DNA of 46,799 nucleotides from Candidatus Barnesiella excrementigallinarum (GTDB taxonomy: Bacteria > Bacteroidota > Bacteroidia > Bacteroidales > Barnesiellaceae), in contig DXFL01000025.1 in the NCBI GenBank assembly GCA_019114445.1, positions 1-46,799 of the forward strand, in the 5' to 3' direction. A model generated the notes under the pieces. It saw only the letters and a list, made by a program, of their open reading frames with translations, ran no database searches and was not told the origin of the DNA. Positions 34,877 to 42,862 of this stretch are shown piece by piece (the stretch's first letter is position 1; each line of letters starts with the position of its first letter). The translations under genes and the position numbers were made by a program.

Positions 34877-35614
34877 ATGTGTACCACTTGTGGGTGTGAC
34901 CATCGGGAGATGAGCCACGAAGAGATGCACCGTAGGGGAATAGCCCACGGGCACGAAATTGCCGTAGAGCAAGATATTTTGAGCGAAAACAACCGGGTTG
35001 CCCGGCAAAACCGGACCCGCTTCGGGGCGGCCGGCTGCGTGGCTGTCAATGTGGTCAGTTCGCCGGGGTCGGGCAAAACCACCCTGCTCGAACGTACCAT
35101 CGAGCGGTTGGGCGACAAAGGGTTTCGCCGGGTGGCCGTCATCGAGGGCGACCAGCATACCGACAACGATGCCGACCGCATTCGCCGCTTGGGTGTCCCG
35201 GCCGTACAAATCAATACGCACAACGGTTGCCACCTCGATGCCCGCATGGTCGCGTCGGCCTTCGACGAATTGCAGGTAAAAGAGACCCTGTTGTTCGTCG
35301 AGAATGTAGGCAATTTGGTGTGTCCCGCCCTGTTCGATTTGGGCGAGAGCCTGCGGGTTGTCCTGTTGAGTGTGACCGAGGGCGACGACAAGCCGTTGAA
35401 GTACCCCTATATGTTTGCCGGTGCCGATATTTGCGTGATCAATAAAATCGATCTGCTTCCTTATGTCGACAGCGATCTCGCCCGTTTGAAAGAGAATGCC
35501 TCGAAAATCAATCGGCAGTTGCGCTTTTTCGAGCTTTCGGCCTTCCGGGGTACGGGTTTGGACGAGTGGTGCGACTATTTGCTGCGTTTTTTTAGCGGAG
35601 GGGAGGAGCGATGA
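34877..35614 (+). CDS. hypB: Hydrogenase nickel-inserting GTPase HypB
   Basis: A 245-residue SIMIBI GTPase giving energy and nickel for cofactor assembly. The N-terminal high-affinity nickel motif is CTTCGC (residues 2-7). Walker A is GSGKTT (64-69), and the G-domain metal site is C118-H119 in NGCHLDA; NKID is the guanine specificity motif. It has only a short His-containing stretch, not a long His-rich nickel store. Its stop codon overlaps the next ATG by 4 bp. Confidence 0.97.
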   Translation: MCTTCGCDHREMSHEEMHRRGIAHGHEIAVEQDILSENNRVARQNRTRFGAAGCVAVNVVSSPGSGKTTLLERTIERLGDKGFRRVAVIEGDQHTDNDADRIRRLGVPAVQINTHNGCHLDARMVASAFDELQVKETLLFVENVGNLVCPALFDLGESLRVVLLSVTEGDDKPLKYPYMFAGADICVINKIDLLPYVDSDLARLKENASKINRQLRFFELSAFRGTGLDEWCDYLLRFFSGGEER

Positions 35615-36231
35615 ATTTTTTTGACGAAATGGCAGGGGTGTGGGATAAAATCTGTAAGCACGACCCCGAAATGATGCGGAGCCTGTTGTCCCTTTTGCAA
35701 CTGAAGCCGGGCGAAACGGTACTCGACGTAGGAACCGGAACGGGGGTAATGCTCCCTTTCATTCGCGAGCGGGTAGGGGCTTATGTACCTGTCGTGGCGG
35801 TCGATAGTTCCGAGAAGATGTTGCGCGAGGCCTCTTTGCGTTCTACCGACAGCGAGGTGCAATTCATCAAGGCCGATGTAGAGCGGGAGCGGCTGGCAGG
35901 CCGTTTCGATGCTATTTTGCTCTATTCGGTTTTTCCCCATTTCCGTTATCCGGTCGAGACGATTTTCAAATTGGTGACCGACAATCTCTTTTGCGGCGGT
36001 CGTTTGCTCATAGCCCATGCACAAGGGCGGCAACAGTTGAATGCGGTACATCGTCGGGTGTCGAACCGGGTCTTTTCGAGGCCGTTGCTTCCGGTGGCCG
36101 AGCAGGCCGAAGCGTTTGCCCAAGCGGGCTTGACGGTACGCTCGTTCGGCGAGACCGACGAATATTACTACCTGTTGTTGCAGCGGGGATTCCGAGGGCC
36201 CGCGGCCTCGGTTGTCGATGCCGTTTATTGA
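35611..36231 (+). CDS. Class I SAM-dependent methyltransferase in hyp operon
   Basis: A 206-residue Rossmann-fold methyltransferase: motif I VLDVGTGTGVMLPFI (about residues 39-53), an acidic motif II end (VVAVDSS), and motif IV-like FDAILLYSVFPHF. It starts inside the hypB stop codon (ATGA), so it is translationally coupled to the nickel-insertion gene. No hydrogenase maturation step is known to need a methyltransferase of this kind; it may act on a cofactor, quinone, small molecule or protein. Function is therefore open. It converges with mnmD with only a 3-bp gap. Confidence 0.85.
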   Translation: MNFFDEMAGVWDKICKHDPEMMRSLLSLLQLKPGETVLDVGTGTGVMLPFIRERVGAYVPVVAVDSSEKMLREASLRSTDSEVQFIKADVERERLAGRFDAILLYSVFPHFRYPVETIFKLVTDNLFCGGRLLIAHAQGRQQLNAVHRRVSNRVFSRPLLPVAEQAEAFAQAGLTVRSFGETDEYYYLLLQRGFRGPAASVVDAVY

Positions 36232-36234
36232 CCC

Positions 36235-36903
36235 CTACTTTTTCGATGCCCGCAGTATTTCGCGTTTCCCGCCGGGCGGGCCGGGGAGCCGTTCCACGGC
36301 GAACCCCACCGATTGCAATCGCCGCCGTATCTCTCCTTTGGCGCAGTAGGTGGTAAGTATTCCTCCGGGAGCAAGGTGCCCGTAAATCTCCCGGAAGATA
36401 GATTCGTCCCACATTTCGGGTTGTTTTTCGGGCGCGAAAGCGTCGAAATAGACCACGTCGTACACCCCCGTCAAGGCCGTGCGGGTGAGGTCGGCGTGCC
36501 GTTTCAGCAACGTGAAGTGCGGGGTGATGGCCACCTGCCGGTCCCATTCGCAACGGTGCAATCGGGCGAACAGCTCGCTGCACGCCGGGGCCACGAGGGC
36601 CGGATAATTCAGCTCCCCTGTCACTTCCGGGGCGAGCGGGTATAGTTCGAATGCCGTGTAGGTTATCTGTCGGCGGGATTGTTGCGATTCGAGCAGCGAC
36701 AAGAAAGCATTCAGTCCGGTTCCGAATCCCACCTCCAAGAGGTGGATATTTGTTTTTCCCGAGGCGCGCAATGCCATTTCTATATAGACGTGGCGGGCTT
36801 CGGCCAAAGCTCCTTTGGTCGAATGGTAATGCTCGTCCATCTCCGGCAGATAGAGGGTAGGCACACCATCGTCGGTCGGTTCCACAATTACGATTCTTTT
36901 CAT
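36235..36903 (-). CDS. mnmD: tRNA (mnm5s2U34) methyltransferase MnmD-like
   Basis: A 222-residue stand-alone version of the N-terminal methyltransferase domain of MnmC (DUF752), which methylates nm5s2U at wobble position 34 of tRNAs. Motif I is LLEVGFGTGLNAFL (about residues 54-67), and the family-typical VYFDAFAPEKQPEMW, LTTYCAKGEIRRRL and the C-terminal GPPGGKREILRA are all present. The FAD-dependent half of MnmC is absent, as in many bacteria. It ends with TAG. Confidence 0.9.
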   Translation of the reverse strand: MKRIVIVEPTDDGVPTLYLPEMDEHYHSTKGALAEARHVYIEMALRASGKTNIHLLEVGFGTGLNAFLSLLESQQSRRQITYTAFELYPLAPEVTGELNYPALVAPACSELFARLHRCEWDRQVAITPHFTLLKRHADLTRTALTGVYDVVYFDAFAPEKQPEMWDESIFREIYGHLAPGGILTTYCAKGEIRRRLQSVGFAVERLPGPPGGKREILRASKK

Positions 36904-36929
36904 CTGCTTGCTTATCGGGATTATCGGTA

Positions 36930-36937
36930 CAAAGATA
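36930..36937 (-). promoter_or_regulatory. -7 box of mnmD
   Basis: TATCTTTG on the minus strand, about 27 bp before the ATG at 36903. Confidence 0.55.
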
Positions 36938-37082
36938 GTTCCCGGTAGCTATTTTTATGCACTTTTTGGGGCGGGTAACAATTTTTTACTTTCCTGTAAT
37001 TAAATTTATCGAATTGTTGCTTTTGGGGAGGTGGCATGGATTGGGCAGAGGCGTGTGAAAATTAATATTCAAGATAATTGCC

Positions 37083-37505
37083 ATGAAAAAGAATTTTTTG
37101 AGTCTCATTTCGGGTGGGAGAGCGATAGCCCTCTTTTTAGCTACATAGTCTTGTGTACACGATAGTTTGACCGATACTTTGCAAAGCGATGGCCCTGTGG
37201 CCATAGTGATTAATGCGTCCATTGGCAATGCTGTTTCCCGTGCCAGCGGAACCACTTGGGACAACGGCGACCGTATCGGCATCACCGATACCGACAACGA
37301 TACCCAGTACGGCAACGTGCCTTTCACCTTGAAGAACGGGAAATTTGAGGCAGAAGAAAAGGTCATCTATATCGAAGATACAGAGACCCATACTTCCCGC
37401 GCCTACTATCCGTGCAACGCGGCGGGAGGCACCCTCGCAGCCACGACCGATGCCACGGCGCAGCGCGGAATGACCAAGACGGCGGGATTCAGTGGGGGGG
37501 AGTAA
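37083..37505 (+). pseudogene. Fimbrillin-like lipoprotein remnant
   Basis: An ATG at 37083 opens a hydrophobic leader (ending ALFLAT), which is stopped by TAG at 37146-37148 (codon 22), directly before what would be the lipobox cysteine (SC at codons 23-24). The frame then continues to a TAA at 37503. The translated part (VINASIGNAVSRASGTTWDN, GDRIGI, FTLKNGKFEAEEKVIYI, RAYYPCNAAGGTL) resembles the N-terminal domain of fimbrillin-family surface lipoproteins, which are 300 residues or more, so the C-terminal part is missing. Nonsense change plus truncation mark it as a decayed gene. No promoter was seen. Confidence 0.72.
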
Positions 37506-37602
37506 GGGGAAAGGCAACCTTTTGGCCGCAGACTTGTTATAAAAATATCGAGCGCATGAAAAATTTAAAATAAATGTAATATGATCTGTTTTCCCCTTCG
37601 AT

Positions 37603-37610
37603 TATCTTTG
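37603..37610 (+). promoter_or_regulatory. -7 box of the DUF47-PiT pair
   Basis: TATCTTTG, 90 bp before the ATG at 37700. No convincing -33 box. Confidence 0.5.
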
Positions 37611-37699
37611 TTGCCATCGAAAATACAATGTATGATCTCTCCTCATGAAGAGGGAAATAGGACGATGAGAAATGTGCAATAATTACAAGAAATATATGT

Positions 37700-38347
37700 A
37701 TGAAAAATTCTTTATTTAGCCGGTTCACTCCCAAAGAACCCAAGTTTTTCCCGCTGCTGAAACAACTTTCGGAGGTGTTGGTCTCGGCGTCGGCGGTTTT
37801 GGTGGAAAGTATGGAGCACGATAAACCGGAGGAGCGTTCGGCCTATTATAAAAAGATTAAAGATTTGGAGCGGGAGGGCGACCGCCTGTCGCACCTGATA
37901 TTCGACGAATTGGGCACGACCTTTATTACGCCGTTCGACCGGGAAGACATTCAGGCGTTGGCATCGCACATGGACGATGTAATCGACGGGATAAACAGTT
38001 GCGCCAAACGTATCTCGATTTACAACCCGCGCCCTATCGGCGAGAGCGGTAAGGAGTTGAGCCTGTTGGTGCAGGAGGAGGCCGATTATATTTGCAAGGC
38101 GATGGACGAACTCGACAGATTCCGTAAAGACCCCTCGGTCTTGCGGGAATATTGCGTGCGCCTGCACGACATCGAGAATCATGCCGACGATGTGTACGAA
38201 CTCTTTATAACCAAACTCTTCGAGAAGGAACAGGATTGCATAGAGATTATCAAAATCAAGGAGATTATGCAAATCTTGGAGAAGACGACCGATGCGGCCG
38301 AGCGTGTGGGCAAAATCTTGCGAACGCTGATTGTGAAATATGCCTAA
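37700..38347 (+). CDS. DUF47 PhoU-like phosphate transport accessory protein
   Basis: A 215-residue all-helical cytoplasmic protein of the DUF47/PhoU-like family. Members are nearly always encoded next to PiT transporters and are thought to regulate them. Helix segments with acidic metal-binding patterns (EREGDRLSHLIFDEL, DIENHADDVYELF) are typical. It ends 15 bp before the transporter gene and shares its promoter. Confidence 0.92.
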   Translation: MKNSLFSRFTPKEPKFFPLLKQLSEVLVSASAVLVESMEHDKPEERSAYYKKIKDLEREGDRLSHLIFDELGTTFITPFDREDIQALASHMDDVIDGINSCAKRISIYNPRPIGESGKELSLLVQEEADYICKAMDELDRFRKDPSVLREYCVRLHDIENHADDVYELFITKLFEKEQDCIEIIKIKEIMQILEKTTDAAERVGKILRTLIVKYA

Positions 38348-38362
38348 CCCGGGGATTGCGTT

Positions 38363-39379
38363 ATGGAGTTGTTGATTATTATCATTGTACTGGCGCTGTT
38401 GTTTGATTACATCAACGGGTTTCACGATGCCGCCAACTCGATAGCGACCATTGTTTCGACGAAGGTGCTTACGCCGTTTCAAGCGGTACTGTGGGCGGCC
38501 TTCTTCAATTTCGTCGCCTTTTTTATAGCCAAATACATTATCGGCGGTTTTGGTATAGCCAACACCGTCTCCAAAACGGTGGTCGAGGAGTTTATCACGC
38601 TGCCGATTATCTTGTCGGGGGTTATTGCCGCGATTATTTGGAACTTGATTACGTGGTGGAAAGGTATTCCTTCGTCGTCGTCGCATACCCTGATCGGCGG
38701 TTTTGCCGGTGCCGCCATCATGGCAAGCGGGTTCAAGGCGATACAACTCAATATAATCCTGAAAATTGCCGCTTTTATCTTTTTGGCTCCCTTTATCGGT
38801 ATGGTCGTAGCCTTCGGGTTTACAATATTGGTGCTTTACATTTGCCGTAAGGCGCAGCCGCATAAAGCCGAAGTGTGGTTCAAACGGTTGCAGTTGGTAT
38901 CGTCGGCGATGTTCAGTGTAGGCCACGGGTTGAACGACTCGCAAAAGGTGATGGGAATTATCGCGGCCGCCATGATAGCGGCTCACTCGATGGGCTTGGG
39001 CATGGGCATAAACAGCATTGCCGACCTGCCCGACTGGGTGGCCTTCTCGTGTTTTACCGCCATTTCGCTGGGCACAATGTCGGGCGGGTGGAAGATTGTC
39101 AAGACGATGGGCACCAAAATTACAAAGGTGACCCCCCTCGAAGGTGTCATCGCCGAAACGGCCGGGGCGTTTACCCTCTATTTGACCGAAATCCTGAAAA
39201 TACCGGTGAGCACGACCCACACGATTACGGGCGCCATTATCGGCGTGGGAGCCACCAAACGGCTGTCGGCGGTACGTTGGGGCGTGACCCAAAGCCTGTG
39301 GGTGGCATGGATCCTCACGATTCCCGTCAGCGCCTTGCTGGCCGCGGGCATTTATGGGATCGTCTCCCTTTTCCTGTAA
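38363..39379 (+). CDS. pit: Low-affinity inorganic phosphate transporter PiT
   Basis: A 338-residue inner-membrane permease with about ten helices. It takes up metal-phosphate with protons or sodium. The two inverted PiT signatures are present: FDYINGFHDAANSIATIVST in the first helix region and, in the second half, GLNDSQKVMGIIAAAM and PVSTTHTITGAIIGVG. The short form (lacking a long central loop) is usual in Bacteroidota. It is cotranscribed with the DUF47 gene. Confidence 0.94.
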   Translation: MELLIIIIVLALLFDYINGFHDAANSIATIVSTKVLTPFQAVLWAAFFNFVAFFIAKYIIGGFGIANTVSKTVVEEFITLPIILSGVIAAIIWNLITWWKGIPSSSSHTLIGGFAGAAIMASGFKAIQLNIILKIAAFIFLAPFIGMVVAFGFTILVLYICRKAQPHKAEVWFKRLQLVSSAMFSVGHGLNDSQKVMGIIAAAMIAAHSMGLGMGINSIADLPDWVAFSCFTAISLGTMSGGWKIVKTMGTKITKVTPLEGVIAETAGAFTLYLTEILKIPVSTTHTITGAIIGVGATKRLSAVRWGVTQSLWVAWILTIPVSALLAAGIYGIVSLFL

Positions 39380-39449
39380 TGGATAGGCGATTGAAGTGTT
39401 ATAAAAAAAGAGGTTAGAATAAATTTTTGAAAGAAAATAGGGCAAAAAG

Positions 39450-39480
39450 TTTGTAATTTGTTTTTAATAGCCTATATTTG
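39450..39480 (+). promoter_or_regulatory. Promoter of the his operon
   Basis: TTTG at 39450-39453, exactly 19 bp, TATATTTG at 39473-39480: a consensus Bacteroidota promoter. Transcription would start near 39487, about 17 bp before the leader peptide ATG. Confidence 0.8.
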
Positions 39481-39503
39481 CTGAAAATTAATCGTCGAGA
39501 GAA

Positions 39504-39563
39504 ATGACAACTCTATTTTTACATCATCATCACGTACATTCCTTTTTCCCGAAGGGACGGTGA
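39504..39563 (+). CDS. hisL: his operon leader peptide
   Basis: A 19-codon frame encoding MTTLFLHHHHVHSFFPKGR. Five of six consecutive codons (7-10 and 12) are histidine. It sits between the promoter and a terminator ahead of hisG. Ribosome stalling at the His codons when charged tRNA-His is scarce would release the antiterminator segment that overlaps its last codons and stop codon. The peptide itself probably has no other function. Confidence 0.88.
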   Translation: MTTLFLHHHHVHSFFPKGR

Positions 39564-39606
39564 GTGTGTGTAAACATGGAGGGAAAATATAAGGAGGCTT
39601 ACCGTC
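39544..39606 (+). promoter_or_regulatory. Antiterminator and competing hairpin of the his attenuator
   Basis: GACGGTGAG (39556-39564, over the leader stop codon) can pair with CTTACCGTC (39598-39606; 8 Watson-Crick pairs and one G-T), which uses up the left arm of the terminator. A competing early hairpin is TTTTCCC (39544-39550) with GGGAAAA (39581-39587); it cannot form together with the antiterminator. A ribosome stalled at the His codons covers the first segment, leaving the antiterminator free. Confidence 0.75.
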
Positions 39607-39626
39607 GTGCGCGGTAGGCCTTTTTT
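39595..39626 (+). terminator. his operon attenuator terminator
   Basis: AGGCTTACCG (39595-39604) pairs with CGGTAGGCCT (39612-39621; one T-G pair) around a 7-nt loop, followed by a run of Ts to 39626. It lies 30 bp before the hisG ATG, so it acts before the structural genes. Confidence 0.88.
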
Positions 39627-39656
39627 AGTTTGGAAAACATTAGAAGAATAGATAGT

Positions 39657-40508
39657 ATGTTGAGAATTGCAATTCAGTCGAAAGGCCGTCTCTACGAGGA
39701 GTCGATGGCCTTGTTGGAGGAAGCCGGTATAAAAATACCGGGCGGAAAGAGAACCCTGTTGGTCCCGGCACGAAATTTCCCGGTGGAGGTTTTGTTCCTG
39801 CGCGACGACGATATTCCCGAATCGGTAGCTTCGGGGGTGGCCGACGTGGGCATCGTGGGTCTGAACGAGGTGTTGGAGAAACGTTGTCCCGTGGGGGTCT
39901 TGAAAAAACTGGGTTTTGGCAAGTGCCGCCTTTCGCTGGCTATCCCGCAGGATATAGATTATCCCGGCAAGGAGTGGTTCGCCGGGAAGAAAATCGCCAC
40001 GTCGTACCCCGGTATCCTCTCGGATTATCTGCACCGCAACGGTATCGATGCCGATATCCATGTGATAACCGGCTCGGTAGAGATTGCCCCCGGTATCCGG
40101 CTGGCCGACGCCATATTCGATATTGTCAGTTCGGGCAGTACGCTGGTGAGCAACCGGTTGAAGGAGGTCGAACAGGTGGTGGAGTCGGAGGCCGTACTCA
40201 TTGGCAGCGATTCCATCTCGGAGGAGAAACGGGAGATCCTCGACGAGTTGTTGTTCCGGTTCGAATCGGTGCAGGTGGCCGACGACAAGAAATATATCCT
40301 AATGAATGTGCCGCAGGAGAAACTCGACGAGGTGCTTTCGGTGTTGCCGGGGATAAAGAGCCCTACGGTCATGCCGCTGGCCGACAAAAATTGGTGCTCG
40401 GTGCATACGGTACTCGACGAGAAACGCTTTTGGGCGATTATCAACCGGCTGAAAGCTGCCGGGGCCGAAGGCATATTGGTGTTGGACATTGAAAAGATGA
40501 TTTTGTAG
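39657..40508 (+). CDS. hisG: ATP phosphoribosyltransferase, long form
   Basis: A 283-residue HisG catalysing the first step of histidine synthesis (ATP + PRPP to phosphoribosyl-ATP). The length shows the long form with a C-terminal ACT-like regulatory domain (about residues 215-283), where histidine feedback inhibition is expected. Core motifs: LRIAIQSKGRLYEES at the N terminus and the PRPP loop region DIVSSGSTL (about 157-165). ATG at 39657 was chosen over an in-frame TTG at 39630, which lies within reach of the terminator T-run. It ends with TAG, 1 bp before hisD. Confidence 0.96.
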   Translation: MLRIAIQSKGRLYEESMALLEEAGIKIPGGKRTLLVPARNFPVEVLFLRDDDIPESVASGVADVGIVGLNEVLEKRCPVGVLKKLGFGKCRLSLAIPQDIDYPGKEWFAGKKIATSYPGILSDYLHRNGIDADIHVITGSVEIAPGIRLADAIFDIVSSGSTLVSNRLKEVEQVVESEAVLIGSDSISEEKREILDELLFRFESVQVADDKKYILMNVPQEKLDEVLSVLPGIKSPTVMPLADKNWCSVHTVLDEKRFWAIINRLKAAGAEGILVLDIEKMIL

Positions 40509-40509
40509 T

Positions 40510-41802
40510 ATGGCAGTGAAAGTATATAGCTATCCGCAACGAGAGGAGTGGGCCGCGATTTTGGCTCGCCCGCGTATCGATTTGGCCGCGTTGTCGCACA
40601 CGGTGTCGGAGGTTTTGGAGGCCGTTCGGCGCGATGGCGACTTGGCATTGCGGCGTTACGAAGAACAGTTCGACGGGGTTGCGCTCGATGCGTTGGAGGT
40701 GACCCCCGAAGAGATCGATGAGGGGGCTGCCGCCCTCCCCGAAAGTTTGAAATCGGCGATAGGCCGTGCAATCGGGAATATCGAGAAATTTCACGCTTCG
40801 CAAGCCATCGGGGTGAAGAAGGTCGAAACCTCGCCCGGCGTGTGGTGCTGGCAGAAGGCCGTGGGCATAGAGCGGGTGGGCATTTATGTGCCGGGCGGTA
40901 CGGCTCCGCTCTTCTCCACGGTGCTGATGTTGGCGGTTCCGGCACGGTTGGCCGGTTGTGGCGAGGTGGTGATGTGTACCCCTCCGGGACGCGACGGAAA
41001 AATAGCGCCGGCTATCCTGTATGCCGCTCGCGAGGCCGGGGTGGATCGCATTTTCAAACTGGGCGGCGTGCAGGCTATCGGGGCGATGGCTATCGGGACC
41101 GAGAGCGTGCCGGCGGTGTATAAGATTTTCGGGCCGGGCAACCGCTATGTGATGGCGGCCAAACAACAAGTGCAGACACAAGGGGTGGCTATCGATATGC
41201 CGGCGGGACCGTCGGAGGTAATGGTGGTGGCCGATTCGGGCGCCGATGTGCGTTTTCTCGCTGCCGATTTCCTTTCGCAAGCCGAGCATGGTGCCGACAG
41301 CCAGTCGATATTGGTGACAGCCGACAAGGCGATTGCCGAAGCGTTGCCGGCCGAGATCGAGCGGCAGACAAGCCGTTTGCCCCGTCACGAATGGATAGAG
41401 AAGTCGTTGGCGCACAGTTCGGTCGTCTTGCTCGAAGGGGTGCAGGCACAACTCGATTTTGTCAACGCCTATGCCCCCGAACACTTGATTGTCCACCGGG
41501 CCGATGCCGAGGCGTGGTCGGCAGGCGTGGTCAATGCCGGCTCGGTATTTTTGGGTTATTACACGCCCGAAAGTGCCGGCGATTATGCTTCGGGAACCAA
41601 TCACACCCTTCCTACGAGCGGCTACGCCCGGGCATACAGCGGAGTGAATCTCGACAGCTTTACCCGCAAGATTACGTTCCAGCAGATTTCGCCCGAGGGG
41701 TTGAAGAACCTCGGCCCCGTAATCGAAACAATGGCCGAGGCCGAATGGCTGGAAGCCCACAAAGAGGCTGTCGCCATACGGTTGCAAACGATGAACTCCT
41801 AA
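40510..41802 (+). CDS. hisD: Histidinol dehydrogenase
   Basis: A 430-residue zinc enzyme performing the last two oxidations, L-histidinol to L-histidine, with two NAD+. Family segments include GIYVPGGTAPLFSTVLM, GPGNRYVMAAKQQV, DMPAGPSEVMVVAD, FLSQAEHGADSQSILV and the C-terminal GTNHTLPTSGYARAYSGVN that carries the catalytic His. Its start is 1 bp after hisG, so the two are tightly coupled. Confidence 0.97.
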   Translation: MAVKVYSYPQREEWAAILARPRIDLAALSHTVSEVLEAVRRDGDLALRRYEEQFDGVALDALEVTPEEIDEGAAALPESLKSAIGRAIGNIEKFHASQAIGVKKVETSPGVWCWQKAVGIERVGIYVPGGTAPLFSTVLMLAVPARLAGCGEVVMCTPPGRDGKIAPAILYAAREAGVDRIFKLGGVQAIGAMAIGTESVPAVYKIFGPGNRYVMAAKQQVQTQGVAIDMPAGPSEVMVVADSGADVRFLAADFLSQAEHGADSQSILVTADKAIAEALPAEIERQTSRLPRHEWIEKSLAHSSVVLLEGVQAQLDFVNAYAPEHLIVHRADAEAWSAGVVNAGSVFLGYYTPESAGDYASGTNHTLPTSGYARAYSGVNLDSFTRKITFQQISPEGLKNLGPVIETMAEAEWLEAHKEAVAIRLQTMNS

Positions 41803-41815
41803 AAACAGAACAGGC

Positions 41816-42862
41816 ATGAAACAGATAGAACAGTGGGTTCGTCCCAATATCCGGCAACTGAAACCCTACTCTTCGGCTCGGAACGAGTTTTCGGGCGAGG
41901 CTTCGGTGTGGCTCGATGCCAACGAAAGTCCCTTTAACGAGCCGTATAACCGTTATCCCGACCCGTTGCAGACGACGCTCAAAAAGAGGCTCGCCCAACA
42001 GCGCGGGGTGCGGAGCGAACAGATTTTTCTCGGGGTGGGGAGCGACGAGGCTATCGATTTGTTGTATCGTATCTTTTGCGAGCCCGGAAAAAACAATGTG
42101 GTTTCGATAGCCCCTACCTATGGTATGTATAAGGTTTGCGCCGACATCAACGGGGTGGAGTATCGCGAAGTACCTTTGAACGACGATTTTTCGTTAGATG
42201 TCGAGGCCTTGTTGGCTGCGGCCGACGCCAACAGCCGGCTGCTTTTCCTTTGTTCGCCCAACAACCCCACCGGCAATGCTTTCCCCGCAGACGAAATCGA
42301 ACGGCTCGTTATCGCTTTCGACGGTATCGTAGTGGTCGACGAGGCCTATATCGACTTTTCGGCGCACCCCTCTTGGATTCGTCGGTTGGACGAGTTCCCC
42401 AATTTGGTAGTGCTGCAAACCTTCTCGAAGGCGTGGGGCAGTGCGGGCGTGCGGCTGGGCATGGCATTCGCTTCGCCCATGATCATTGGTTACTACAACA
42501 AGGTGAAATACCCCTACAACATCAGTGCGCCGGTGCAACGTTATGCCCTCGGAATGCTCGATCGGGTCGACGATGTGTACCGGTGGGTCGACGAAATTTT
42601 GTCGGTACGGTCGCGCTTTATCGAGCAGTTGGCCACGCTGCCCGTTGTCGGGAAAATCTATCCGACCGATGCCAATTTTGTGTTGGTACGGGTCGACAAC
42701 GCCGGTGCGCTCTATGCCCGGCTGGTGGCCGAGGGTATCGTGGTGCGTAACCGTTCGACGGTGACTTTGTGCGGCGAATGTCTGCGTATAACCATCGGTA
42801 CGGCCGATGAGATGGAACGATTGTTAGAGGCCATGCGCCGTTACACTCAAAATAAAAAATGA
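41816..42862 (+). CDS. hisC: Histidinol-phosphate aminotransferase
   Basis: A 348-residue PLP-dependent aminotransferase (fold type I) converting imidazole-acetol phosphate and glutamate to histidinol phosphate. The PLP lysine is K205 in [15 protein letters not shown]; the Asp binding the pyridine nitrogen is in VVDEAYIDF and the NNPTGN segment is intact. It lies 13 bp after hisD and overlaps hisB by 4 bp. Confidence 0.96.
   Translation: MKQIEQWVRPNIRQLKPYSSARNEFSGEASVWLDANESPFNEPYNRYPDPLQTTLKKRLAQQRGVRSEQIFLGVGSDEAIDLLYRIFCEPGKNNVVSIAPTYGMYKVCADINGVEYREVPLNDDFSLDVEALLAAADANSRLLFLCSPNNPTGNAFPADEIERLVIAFDGIVVVDEAYIDFSAHPSWIRRLDEFPNLVVLQTFSKAWGSAGVRLGMAFASPMIIGYYNKVKYPYNISAPVQRYALGMLDRVDDVYRWVDEILSVRSRFIEQLATLPVVGKIYPTDANFVLVRVDNAGALYARLVAEGIVVRNRSTVTLCGECLRITIGTADEMERLLEAMRRYTQNKK

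Noticed and set aside
17077..37148. TAG recoding, suggested by two genes interrupted by TAG
   Set aside because: rhaI, hisG and mnmD all end with TAG at their proper family C termini, so TAG works as a normal stop. No suppressor tRNA is seen in the window.
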